Shown here piece after piece: positions 54,684 to 62,601 of a stretch of DNA of 64,000 nt. The position numbers and the translations under genes were made by a program. Positions within the stretch are counted from its first letter, which is position 1; every line of letters starts with the position of its first letter. The stretch comes from Bacteroides sp. GTDB taxonomy: Bacteria; Bacteroidota; Bacteroidia; Bacteroidales; Muribaculaceae. The DNA is taken from NCBI GenBank assembly GCA_014801525.1, contig JAAVEB010000014.1, positions 89,143 through 153,142 on the forward strand. The letters run 5' to 3'. The notes under the pieces are model-generated. The model did not search any database. It was not told the origin of the DNA and worked only from the letters and a program-made list of their open reading frames with translations.

Positions 54684-56114
54684 ATGTCTTTTGCTCGAAT
54701 AATATCATTTCTGATAGTGTCGTTGGGTGTTTTCAATTCAAGTGTGTCCCGCGCTCAGACTCCTGAAAACGGCAACACGGCTGACACTAAGCTGCTGGAT
54801 TTGCTGAATGGAGCCGTTACCGCTCCGGCGAATGACGATGAACCCGAAGAGTTGAGCCGCAAGAACAATCCGTTTTTTGATTTTATAGGAGATGACGTTG
54901 AGGCGATCGATTCGATTGCCGACTCGCTGAGCGTGGCGTTTATCAAGCCGAGAACCCTGCCGAAGGTGGCGTTTATGCCCATGGTGTTTGACCGTGTGGT
55001 TTATCTTGATTCGGTCGACGTGACCGACGGCGACGATATTTTTGCCGGGGAGATCGCCGGCACCGACTGGCTGAAGGAGGTAGCTGAAAGCAACAGGCGT
55101 TACCGCTATTTGAAGCAGACCTACATGATGGCTTATCCTGAAAGAGTGCGTTATAATATAAACACGCTGCCCGTGCCGCCGAAAACTTATAAAGCTACTG
55201 TCGACCCCTCTACATCGAGAATCACTCTCGACGAGGTGATTGTCAATGTCTCTGAATCAGACCTGAAATCAGAGGTGGCTCCGGTCGAGGTGATTCAGAA
55301 ACACTGGCTGCATGTGTTTAACGCCTCGGCTCAATTTTCTCAGGCTTACGTGAGCCCCAACTGGTATCAGGGTGGCGACAACAATATAAACGCTATCGCC
55401 AACATTAAGTGGAACGTGAAGCTCAATCCTAAATTCCACCCTAATTTCATTGCCGAGGCGACGACGCAGTATAAGCTCGGTATAGCCAGCGCCCCTAATG
55501 ACTCCATCCACAATTATGCCATCAGCCAGGATATGTTCCAGTTCAACGGAACCCTCGGGCTGCGTGCTGTCAACAACTGGTACTACTCGATGAACGCCAC
55601 GTTTAAAACGCAGTTCTTCAATAACTATAAGCCTAACAGCCACACGATGAAAGCGGCGTTCATGTCGCCGGGCGAATTGAACGTGGGTCTCGGTATGACA
55701 TATAATTACAAGAACAAACCGCGGCATTTTGCGATGGACATGTCGATAGCTCCGCTTTCATATAACCTGAAGGTGTCATCGAGCCATCGCATCCCGGTGA
55801 CCAATTTCGGTATAGACGAAGGACACCGCACGGCGAGCGAGGTTGGTAGCAACGCCGAGATTAAGGTGAACTGGGACATCATGTGGAACATCAACTACAC
55901 GTCGCGCCTATTCGTGTTCACCGACTACGATTATCTCCAGGGTGATTGGGAGAACACGCTCAACTTCTCGATAAACCGCTATCTGTCTACGCAGATTTTC
56001 GTGCATCTCCGCTATGATTCAAGCACGCCAAAGGATTCGCGGGGCACATGGCGCTGCTGGCAGTTGAAGGAGATTTTGAGCTTCGGACTCCAATATCAGT
56101 TCAAGACTATCTAA
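54684..56114 (+). CDS. DUF3078 outer-membrane-type protein
   Basis: A 476-residue secreted protein with a signal peptide (MSFARIISFLIVSLGVFNSS). After an acidic linker and a helical region, the C-terminal half has FSQAYVSPNWYQGGDNNINAI, the start of DUF3078, followed by alternating amphipathic strands such as LGIASAPNDSIHNYAISQDM and FSINRYLSTQIFVHLRYDSS. It ends with the aromatic strand ILSFGLQYQF. This is the layout of a beta-barrel protein in the outer membrane. Role unknown. It starts 87 bases after menG and has its own -7 box. Confidence 0.82.
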   Translation: MSFARIISFLIVSLGVFNSSVSRAQTPENGNTADTKLLDLLNGAVTAPANDDEPEELSRKNNPFFDFIGDDVEAIDSIADSLSVAFIKPRTLPKVAFMPMVFDRVVYLDSVDVTDGDDIFAGEIAGTDWLKEVAESNRRYRYLKQTYMMAYPERVRYNINTLPVPPKTYKATVDPSTSRITLDEVIVNVSESDLKSEVAPVEVIQKHWLHVFNASAQFSQAYVSPNWYQGGDNNINAIANIKWNVKLNPKFHPNFIAEATTQYKLGIASAPNDSIHNYAISQDMFQFNGTLGLRAVNNWYYSMNATFKTQFFNNYKPNSHTMKAAFMSPGELNVGLGMTYNYKNKPRHFAMDMSIAPLSYNLKVSSSHRIPVTNFGIDEGHRTASEVGSNAEIKVNWDIMWNINYTSRLFVFTDYDYLQGDWENTLNFSINRYLSTQIFVHLRYDSSTPKDSRGTWRCWQLKEILSFGLQYQFKTI

Positions 56115-56144
56115 AATTCCGCTATTGTTTTCCATCTCTCCGCC

Positions 56145-56723
56145 ATGTTTCGCGTTGCCGTTATTTTGTCGCTGTTGCTGATTTCCGCCGTTCAAGTGGC
56201 GTTGGCTCAATCGGCTGATGTCGTGAAATATGCCGACATTCAAGGGGTTAAGGCGGAACTGTCGTCTCGCCCGCTTCACAAGGTGGAGGGTATATGGCGT
56301 TTTCCTTGCAATGGCGCGATGGTGCTGATCGAGCGTGTCGCTGACAAGCCTCATTTTGACGAAGCCGACGCTTATCGCATGGTGATTTTGAGGTCGCCCT
56401 CGCGGTCGCTTCTTCCCGGCACTGTGATGGGCACTTTTTCGGCTACTTCCTCCAAAGGGGTTTATTCTGCGGAGCTGTTTACCGATTCCGACGGCGGCTC
56501 GCGGCTCATGAAGTCGAAAAAATTCACCTTGACGCTCTCGGGCGACAGCCGCCTTGTGTTTAAAAGCCGCGGCAAAAAACTTAGTGTTCAAGTGTGGCGC
56601 ATGATTCCTTATCTGTCACGTCTTTACATTCGTTCCACCGGGAGCGATGCCGCTAACGATGACGGGTGTGTTAAAGTCTTTCCGCTCCCTTCCGACGGAC
56701 CCTTAGAACCTGTTTATTTATGA
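56145..56723 (+). CDS. Secreted protein of unknown function
   Basis: A 192-residue protein with a signal peptide (MFRVAVILSLLLISAVQVALAQ). I do not recognise a family. The mature part alternates short strands (GIWRFPCNGAMVLIERV, AYRMVILRSPS, KKFTLTLSGDSRLVFKS), suggesting a beta-barrel or beta-sandwich fold. It follows the DUF3078 gene by 30 bases and overlaps the next gene by four bases, so the three may be cotranscribed and act in the envelope. Confidence 0.75.
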   Translation: MFRVAVILSLLLISAVQVALAQSADVVKYADIQGVKAELSSRPLHKVEGIWRFPCNGAMVLIERVADKPHFDEADAYRMVILRSPSRSLLPGTVMGTFSATSSKGVYSAELFTDSDGGSRLMKSKKFTLTLSGDSRLVFKSRGKKLSVQVWRMIPYLSRLYIRSTGSDAANDDGCVKVFPLPSDGPLEPVYL

Positions 56724-57214
56724 TGCGAGCGGCTATAATTTTATTTGCGATTGTTGCTTTGGGGGTAGTTTCGGGGTTTGCCGACACGAGAACCACAAGG
56801 GGAAAACTTAAGGCTGCGAAGGCTGAAACGGAGCTCCAATATGACGAGACCGCATCAGCTGAGGGGTTGCCGCCCGACAGTATCGCCGTTGAGGGATACG
56901 ACAAGGCATTACGCTCGATGAAGGAGAGCGCCCGTGTGACGAACCGCTACAGCAGCCCATTGGATTTCATTGTCTTGAATATCGTTTATCGCACTGTCGG
57001 CGAGGGGAAAATGCTTCATGCGCGCAGCGTAAGAGTGGATTGCGACATCCCTCCCGGCGAAACTCGTCAGCTTGAGTGGAGGGCATGGGACCGTCAGCAA
57101 CGCTATTATTATCACGACACCAGGGTGGTGCCGCGCTCGGCGAAGGCGGTGCCTTATGCTGTGGAAATCATTCCTGTGGATTGCGGATTTGTGGGTGGAG
57201 CCACAGGGTATTGA
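56720..57214 (+). CDS. Secreted protein of unknown function, FxLYD-like beta domain
   Basis: A 164-residue protein with a signal peptide (MMRAAIILFAIVALGVVSGFAD). The mature part has NRYSSPLDFIVLNIVYRTVGEG, then VRVDCDIPPGETRQLEW and a paired strand at the end. This is the pattern of an extracytoplasmic FxLYD-like beta-sandwich, often used for protein interactions. It overlaps the upstream gene by four bases (ATGA). Function is unknown. Confidence 0.75.
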   Translation: MMRAAIILFAIVALGVVSGFADTRTTRGKLKAAKAETELQYDETASAEGLPPDSIAVEGYDKALRSMKESARVTNRYSSPLDFIVLNIVYRTVGEGKMLHARSVRVDCDIPPGETRQLEWRAWDRQQRYYYHDTRVVPRSAKAVPYAVEIIPVDCGFVGGATGY

Positions 57215-57297
57215 CCTTTTTCCGGGGCATATTGTCCGTAGGATGATAAGCCGGGCGACTTCATGTAAAATGGATGAAAACTATCTTTAACGCAAAC

Positions 57298-57313
57298 AAT
57301 GTTTTATAACATT
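57298..57313. promoter_or_regulatory. Palindrome next to the xylose regulator promoter, possible operator
   Basis: AATGTT-TTAT-AACATT is a perfect 6-bp inverted repeat placed 10 bases upstream of the -33 box of the Nudix regulator gene. Its position suggests an operator for autoregulation. No second copy was found before xylB or the transporter. Confidence 0.4.
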
Positions 57314-57322
57314 AAAATCTTT

Positions 57323-57355
57323 TTTGTTTTTTAAGGAAAGATGGATTATATTTGC
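57323..57355 (+). promoter_or_regulatory. Promoter of the xylose operon (TTTG-N20-TATATTTGC)
   Basis: TTTG at 57323-57326 and TATATTTGC at 57347-57355 are 20 bases apart. Transcription would start near 57362, 20 bases before the ATG at 57382. An earlier TTG at 57352 lies inside the promoter and is rejected as a start. Confidence 0.78.
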
Positions 57356-57381
57356 ATCGCAAAACGATTCTGATTTTCACC

Positions 57382-58113
57382 ATGGAACCAACCGAAACTC
57401 TATACCGCCTTGCAAATAACCATATATCAGTGGACTGTGTCGTGGTCGGCTTTGACGGCGACGGCTTGTGTGTGCTGTTGGTGAAGCGTGACGGTGTTGA
57501 CGACGGAGGCGAATTTCATGGCATGAAATTGCCCGGAAGCCTCATTTATGAGGATGAGGATCTGGATGAAGCCGCCGCCAGGGTACTTTTTGAACTCACA
57601 GGGCTTAAAAATGTGAATCTCATGCAGTTCAAGGCTTTCGGCTCGAAAAACAGGACCAATGATTCTCGTGACGTGCTGTGGCTCGAACGCGCGCAGAAAG
57701 TGCATGTCGACAGGATTGTCACCGTGGGCTATGTGGCGCTTGTCAAGCTTGACCGCGCCAATGAGAAGCAGCTTGTAAGCTCGAGCGCGTTCTGGACGCC
57801 GGTGGCTGAAATCGGCACTCTTGCATTTGACCATAATCAGATTGTTTCCGAAGCGCTATTGAATCTTCGCGGCGTCACCGACATGAACCCCTCGGTGCTG
57901 TTTGAATTGCTGCCCCGCAAATTTACGGCGGCTCAGTTCAGGTCGCTCTACGAGATACTGCTCAATCACAAGGTGGATGCCCGCAACTTTCATAAAAAGA
58001 TAGCATTGATGGACTATGTGGTGCCTCTTGAGGAGCGGCAGCAGGGCGTGGCTCATCGTGCGGCGAGATATTATAAGTTTGACCGCAAAAAATACAACCG
58101 CAGTCGACGTTAA
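57382..58113 (+). CDS. Nudix-family transcriptional regulator of xylose use
   Basis: A 243-residue protein with an N-terminal Nudix domain and a C-terminal winged-helix domain (about residues 160-235), the layout of NrtR/AraR-type sugar regulators in Bacteroidetes. The Nudix box at residues 52-76 is degenerate. RVLFELTGL stands where catalytic enzymes have REUxEExGU, so two of the metal-binding glutamates are Val and Leu, as expected for a ligand sensor rather than a hydrolase. It is the first gene of the xylose locus, 31 bases before xylB, and probably binds a pathway intermediate such as D-xylose or a phosphorylated pentose. The ligand is inferred. Confidence 0.88.
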   Translation: MEPTETLYRLANNHISVDCVVVGFDGDGLCVLLVKRDGVDDGGEFHGMKLPGSLIYEDEDLDEAAARVLFELTGLKNVNLMQFKAFGSKNRTNDSRDVLWLERAQKVHVDRIVTVGYVALVKLDRANEKQLVSSSAFWTPVAEIGTLAFDHNQIVSEALLNLRGVTDMNPSVLFELLPRKFTAAQFRSLYEILLNHKVDARNFHKKIALMDYVVPLEERQQGVAHRAARYYKFDRKKYNRSRR

Positions 58114-58144
58114 AAAAATTGCTAATCAGTAAACACAGTGAAAT

Positions 58145-59632
58145 ATGTATCTATTAGGTTATGACATAGGAAGCTCGTCGGTAAAGGCGAGTCTTGTGGA
58201 TGTTGAGACAGGCAAGTGCGTGTCATCGGCATTTTTCCCGAAAGTGGAGGCAGAGATTCTGTCGGTGAAACAAGGATGGGCTGAGCAGCGCCCCGAGCAG
58301 TGGTGGGAACACCTCCGCCAGTCCACTCAGTCGATTCTTGCCAAGGCTCAGATTGAGCCATCTGACATCAAGGCTATCGGCATCTCTTATCAGATGCATG
58401 GATTGGTGTGCATCGACAAGGATCGCAACGTGCTCCGTCCTGCTATTATTTGGTGCGACTCGCGCGGAGTTCCCTATGGAGAAAAGGCGTTCAACGAGAT
58501 TGGCGAAGAGCAGTGTCTCAGCACTATCCTTAACTCTCCCGGCAATTTTACAGCCACCAAACTTGCTTGGGTTAAGGAAAATGAGCCCGAGCTGTTTGCG
58601 AAAATAGATAAAATTCTTCTGCCCGGCGATTATATCGCTATGAGGCTCACCGACCGTGTCTGCACAACAATCTCAGGATTGTCTGAGGCGATGTTGTGGG
58701 ACTTCAAAAACGAGCGCCTTTCCGACGCGGTGATGGCATATTTCGGCTACAATCCCTCAATTATCCCCGAAATCGTTCCTACATTCTCGGTTCAGGGACA
58801 TGTGACCGCCGAGGCTGCTGCCGAACTGGGACTCGTGGAGGGTATTCCGGTAGCCTACCGTGCCGGCGACCAGCCCAACAATGCGCTGTCACTTAACGTG
58901 TTCAACCCCGGCGAAATCGCTTCGACCGCAGGGACTTCGGGTGTGGTCTATGGTGTGAACGGAGAAGTGAACTATGATAAAAAATCGCGTGTCAACACTT
59001 TTGCCCATGTGAATCATGGCGCCGGTCAGACCCGTCTCGGCGTGATGGCTTGCATCAGCGGCACCGGTATCCTCAATTCATGGATGAAGCGCAACGTGGC
59101 TCCCGAAGGCATCAGCTATCCCGGCATGAACGATCTTGCCGCCCGGGTGCCCATCGGCAGCGAGGGCGTGACAATTCTACCCTTTGGAAACGGCGCTGAG
59201 CGCGTGCTTCAGAACCGTGAGATAGGAAGCTCTATTCATGGTGTCAACTTCCTGCGCCATGGAAAAGAGCATCTTGTGAGAGCAGCCCAGGAGGGTATCG
59301 TGTTCTCCTTCCAATATGGCATCGAAATCATGGAATCGCTTGGAATGGACGTGAAAAAGATTCATGCCGGCCACGCCAATATGTTCCTTAGCCCCATCTT
59401 CCGCGAAACTCTTGCAGGAGTGAGCGGCGCTACTATCGAACTGTTTGACACCGACGGATCAGTGGGCGCGGCAAAAGGTGCCGGAATAGGCGTGGGAATT
59501 TATGCCGACAATAACGAGGCTTTCTCTACGCTTGACCGCATCGAGATTATCGAGCCGAAGGCTTCTGACCGTCAGGCTTATGCCGACGCCTACGGACGAT
59601 GGAAAGAAATTCTTGAAACTGAACTGAAATAA
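58145..59632 (+). CDS. xylB: Xylulokinase
   Basis: A 495-residue FGGY-family sugar kinase phosphorylating D-xylulose to xylulose 5-phosphate. The N-terminal GYDIGSSSVKASLVD is the phosphate-binding start. SYQMHGLVC is followed by IIWCDSRG with the catalytic Asp. GDQPNNALSLNV, AGTSGVVYGVNG and the later GAAKGAGIGVGIY belong to the second FGGY domain. Its neighbours are the Nudix regulator (31 bases upstream) and xylA (36 bases downstream). Confidence 0.95.
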   Translation: MYLLGYDIGSSSVKASLVDVETGKCVSSAFFPKVEAEILSVKQGWAEQRPEQWWEHLRQSTQSILAKAQIEPSDIKAIGISYQMHGLVCIDKDRNVLRPAIIWCDSRGVPYGEKAFNEIGEEQCLSTILNSPGNFTATKLAWVKENEPELFAKIDKILLPGDYIAMRLTDRVCTTISGLSEAMLWDFKNERLSDAVMAYFGYNPSIIPEIVPTFSVQGHVTAEAAAELGLVEGIPVAYRAGDQPNNALSLNVFNPGEIASTAGTSGVVYGVNGEVNYDKKSRVNTFAHVNHGAGQTRLGVMACISGTGILNSWMKRNVAPEGISYPGMNDLAARVPIGSEGVTILPFGNGAERVLQNREIGSSIHGVNFLRHGKEHLVRAAQEGIVFSFQYGIEIMESLGMDVKKIHAGHANMFLSPIFRETLAGVSGATIELFDTDGSVGAAKGAGIGVGIYADNNEAFSTLDRIEIIEPKASDRQAYADAYGRWKEILETELK

Positions 59633-59668
59633 TAAGACAAAATATTAACCTATAACAAAACAACAATT

Positions 59669-60985
59669 ATGGCAACTAAAGAGTATTTTCCCGGGATAGG
59701 AAAAATCAAGTTTGAAGGCAAGGATAGCAAGAATCCCCTGGCTTATCGTTACTATGACGCTGAAAAGGTGATTCTTGGCAAAAAAATGAAAGACTGGTTG
59801 AAGTTCGCTATGGCTTGGTGGCACACACTTTGTGCTGAAGGAAGCGACCAGTTTGGCGGCGGCACAAAGAAATTCCCCTGGAACGAGGGTACTGACGCTG
59901 TGCAGATTGCAAAGCAGAAAGCTGACGCAGGTTTCGAATTCATGCAGAAGATGGGTATCGAATATTTCTGCTTCCACGATGTTGACCTCGTGAGCGAAGG
60001 CAACTCTGTTGAGGAATATGAAAGCAATCTTAAGGAAATCGTTGCTTACCTTAAGGAAAAGATGGCTGAAACCGGCATCAAGAACCTTTGGGGAACAGCT
60101 AACGTGTTTGGCAACGGTCGTTATATGAACGGAGCCGCTACCAACCCTGACTTTGACGTTGTGGCTCGCGCTGCCGTTCAGATCAAGAACGCTATCGACG
60201 CTACTATCGCCCTCGGCGGTACCAACTATGTGTTCTGGGGCGGTCGTGAAGGTTACATGAGCCTTCTCAACACTGACCAGAAGCGCGAAAAAGAGCACTT
60301 GGCTATGATGCTTAAGCTTGCTCGCGACTACGCTCGCTCAAAAGGCTTTACCGGAACATTCCTTATCGAGCCCAAACCGATGGAACCCTCAAAGCATCAG
60401 TATGATGTGGATAGCGAAACCGTTATCGGCTTCCTCAAGGCTCACGGTCTTGAAAATGATTTCAAGTTGAATATCGAGGTTAACCACGCTACTCTCGCCG
60501 GCCACACTTTCGAACACGAACTTGCTGTTGCCGTTGACAACAACATGCTTGGTTCAATCGACGCTAACCGCGGCGACTACCAGAACGGCTGGGATACCGA
60601 CCAGTTCCCCATCGACAACTTTGAGCTCACTCAGGCTATGATGCAGATCATCCGCAACGGCGGTCTCGGCAACGGCGGTACCAACTTCGACGCTAAAACC
60701 CGTCGCAACTCTACCGACCTCGAAGACATCTTCATTGCCCACATCGCAGGTATGGACGCTATGGCTCGCGCTCTTGAAAGCGCGGCAGCTATTCTTGAGG
60801 AGTCACCCTACAAGAAGATGCTCGAAGAACGCTATGCTTCGTTTGACGCAGGCAAGGGTAAGGACTTCGAAGACGGCAAGATGACTCTTGAGGAAGTTGC
60901 TGCCTACGGTAAGGAAGTTAATGAACCCAAGCAGACCAGCGGCAAGCAGGAACTTTATGAGGCAATCGTTGCCATGTACTGCTAA
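59669..60985 (+). CDS. xylA: Xylose isomerase
   Basis: A 438-residue class II xylose isomerase converting D-xylose to D-xylulose. [12 protein letters not shown] contains the catalytic His, VFWGGREGY and [16 protein letters not shown]-type sequence ([16 protein letters not shown]) give metal ligands, and [16 protein letters not shown]-type sequence ([16 protein letters not shown]) completes the two-metal site. The codon use is unusually regular (many GCT, AAG, GGT), suggesting high expression. A 17-bp hairpin follows between it and the symporter. Confidence 0.96.
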   Translation: MATKEYFPGIGKIKFEGKDSKNPLAYRYYDAEKVILGKKMKDWLKFAMAWWHTLCAEGSDQFGGGTKKFPWNEGTDAVQIAKQKADAGFEFMQKMGIEYFCFHDVDLVSEGNSVEEYESNLKEIVAYLKEKMAETGIKNLWGTANVFGNGRYMNGAATNPDFDVVARAAVQIKNAIDATIALGGTNYVFWGGREGYMSLLNTDQKREKEHLAMMLKLARDYARSKGFTGTFLIEPKPMEPSKHQYDVDSETVIGFLKAHGLENDFKLNIEVNHATLAGHTFEHELAVAVDNNMLGSIDANRGDYQNGWDTDQFPIDNFELTQAMMQIIRNGGLGNGGTNFDAKTRRNSTDLEDIFIAHIAGMDAMARALESAAAILEESPYKKMLEERYASFDAGKGKDFEDGKMTLEEVAAYGKEVNEPKQTSGKQELYEAIVAMYC

Positions 60986-61020
60986 TGTCACTGCGACAAA
61001 TTTTATATTGATAATTACAG

Positions 61021-61055
61021 CTATGACGGGGTTCGGAGTCCGAATCCTGTCATAG
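61021..61055 (+). promoter_or_regulatory. Long hairpin between xylA and the xylose symporter gene
   Basis: CTATGACGGGGTTCGGA (61021-61037) pairs with the 17 bases at 61039-61055, including two G-U pairs; the innermost pairs must open to form the loop. There is no U tract, so it looks like an RNA-stability or partial-termination element that would lower symporter mRNA relative to xylA. Confidence 0.65.
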
Positions 61056-61102
61056 TCGTATATTTCATAACCTTGAATACTAACCTATAAATCTTTACAA
61101 AT

Positions 61103-62584
61103 ATGGATTATCCTGAAAAGGGGAGTAAAGGCTATCTTTTCTCAATCGTCCTCGTGGCGGTGCTCGGCGGTTTGCTCTTCGGATATGATACAGCGGTTAT
61201 CTCGGGCGCCGAGAAGGGACTGCAGGCGTTCTTCCTTGGAGCCAAGGATTTTGTTTACACTGATGTCATTCATGGCATAACTTCTTCAAGCGCCCTTTTG
61301 GGCTGCATCTTGGGTAGCGCCCTGTCGGGATTCTGCGCCCAGAACTACGGTCGTAAAAAATCATTGATTTTGGCGGGAGTCTTCTTCTTCCTGTCGGCTC
61401 TCGGGTCATATTATCCCGAGTTCCTTTTCTTTGAACACGGCAAGCCCACCTACAGCTTGTTGTGGATGTTTAATCTCTACCGCATTATCGGTGGTATCGG
61501 CGTGGGTCTTGCGTCAGCTATCTGCCCCATGTATATCGCCGAGGTCGCTCCTTCCAATATCCGCGGCACGCTTGTGTCATGGAACCAGTTTGCTATTATT
61601 TTCGGACAGCTTGTTGTCTACTTCGTTAACTTCCTTATTCTTGGCGACCACACTAACCCCATCATCGAGAAAACAGCCGAAAACATCTATATCGTTGTGT
61701 CGGGTTCTGATGCATGGACCATTATGACCGGCTGGCGCTACATGTTCGGTAGCGAAGCGTTTGTTGCCGGCGCGTTTACTATCCTTGTGTGTCTTGTGCC
61801 CGAGTCTCCCCGTTATCTTGCTCTCGTTGGCAAGGACGAGTCGGCTCTCAGCGTGCTTGCTCGCATCAACGGCATTCAGAAGGCTCGTGAAATTCTTGCC
61901 GACATCAAGTCGACTGTCGATGTCAAGAGCGAACGTCTCTTCTCATTCGGCGTTATGGTTATTTTCGTCGGAATCATGCTGTCAGTGTTCCAGCAGGCTG
62001 TCGGTATCAACGCCGTGCTCTACTATGCTCCGCGCATATTTGAGTCTATGAATATGGGCAACCCGATGGTGCAGACCATTATCATGGGTATCGTCAATAT
62101 TTCATTCACTCTCGTTGCAATCTTCACCGTTGAGAAGCTCGGTCGCAAACCGTTGCTCATCTGGGGTTCTATCGGTATGGCTATCGGTGCTATCGGCGTT
62201 GCCGTGTCCAACATTATTACCGTGGCTCCCATCGTGCCGGTTGTGTGCATCATGATCTACTCTGCGTCGTTCATGTTCTCTTGGGGTCCCATCTGCTGGG
62301 TGCTTATTTCCGAGATTTTCCCCAACACTATCCGTGGCGCCGCCGTGGCTATCGCTGTCGCTTTCCAGTGGATTTTCAACTTTATCGTTTCGAGCACATT
62401 CGTGCCGATGTACAACATGGAGTTGGGAGAAATGGGCAGCCGCTTCGGCCACATGTTTGCCTACGCGCTCTATGGCGTGATATGCGTTATCGCCGCTGTG
62501 TTCGTTTACAAGCTCGTTCCTGAAACCAAGGGCAAGACTCTTGAGGACATGACCGCTTTGTGGCGCAACCGCAGCGCTAAATAA
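61103..62584 (+). CDS. xylE: D-xylose:proton symporter, MFS sugar porter
   Basis: A 493-residue major facilitator protein with twelve hydrophobic segments. GGLLFGYDTAVISGAEKGL opens the chain, the NYGRKKSLILAGVFFF loop and RIIGGIGVGLASAICPMYIAE follow, and PESPRYLALVGKDE closes the first half. The second half has QQAVGINAVLYYAPRIFE and ends PETKGKTLEDM, all hallmarks of sugar:proton symporters. Position beside xylA and xylB supports xylose as substrate. It starts 117 bases after xylA beyond the hairpin and ends 17 bases before the lyase gene. Confidence 0.92.
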   Translation: MDYPEKGSKGYLFSIVLVAVLGGLLFGYDTAVISGAEKGLQAFFLGAKDFVYTDVIHGITSSSALLGCILGSALSGFCAQNYGRKKSLILAGVFFFLSALGSYYPEFLFFEHGKPTYSLLWMFNLYRIIGGIGVGLASAICPMYIAEVAPSNIRGTLVSWNQFAIIFGQLVVYFVNFLILGDHTNPIIEKTAENIYIVVSGSDAWTIMTGWRYMFGSEAFVAGAFTILVCLVPESPRYLALVGKDESALSVLARINGIQKAREILADIKSTVDVKSERLFSFGVMVIFVGIMLSVFQQAVGINAVLYYAPRIFESMNMGNPMVQTIIMGIVNISFTLVAIFTVEKLGRKPLLIWGSIGMAIGAIGVAVSNIITVAPIVPVVCIMIYSASFMFSWGPICWVLISEIFPNTIRGAAVAIAVAFQWIFNFIVSSTFVPMYNMELGEMGSRFGHMFAYALYGVICVIAAVFVYKLVPETKGKTLEDMTALWRNRSAK

Positions 62585-62601
62585 TACTCACTATTCAGCT
62601 T

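Noticed and set aside
61021-61055. Intrinsic terminator call for the xylA-xylE hairpin
   Set aside because: No U tract follows the stem on the coding strand, so it is listed as a regulatory hairpin rather than a terminator.
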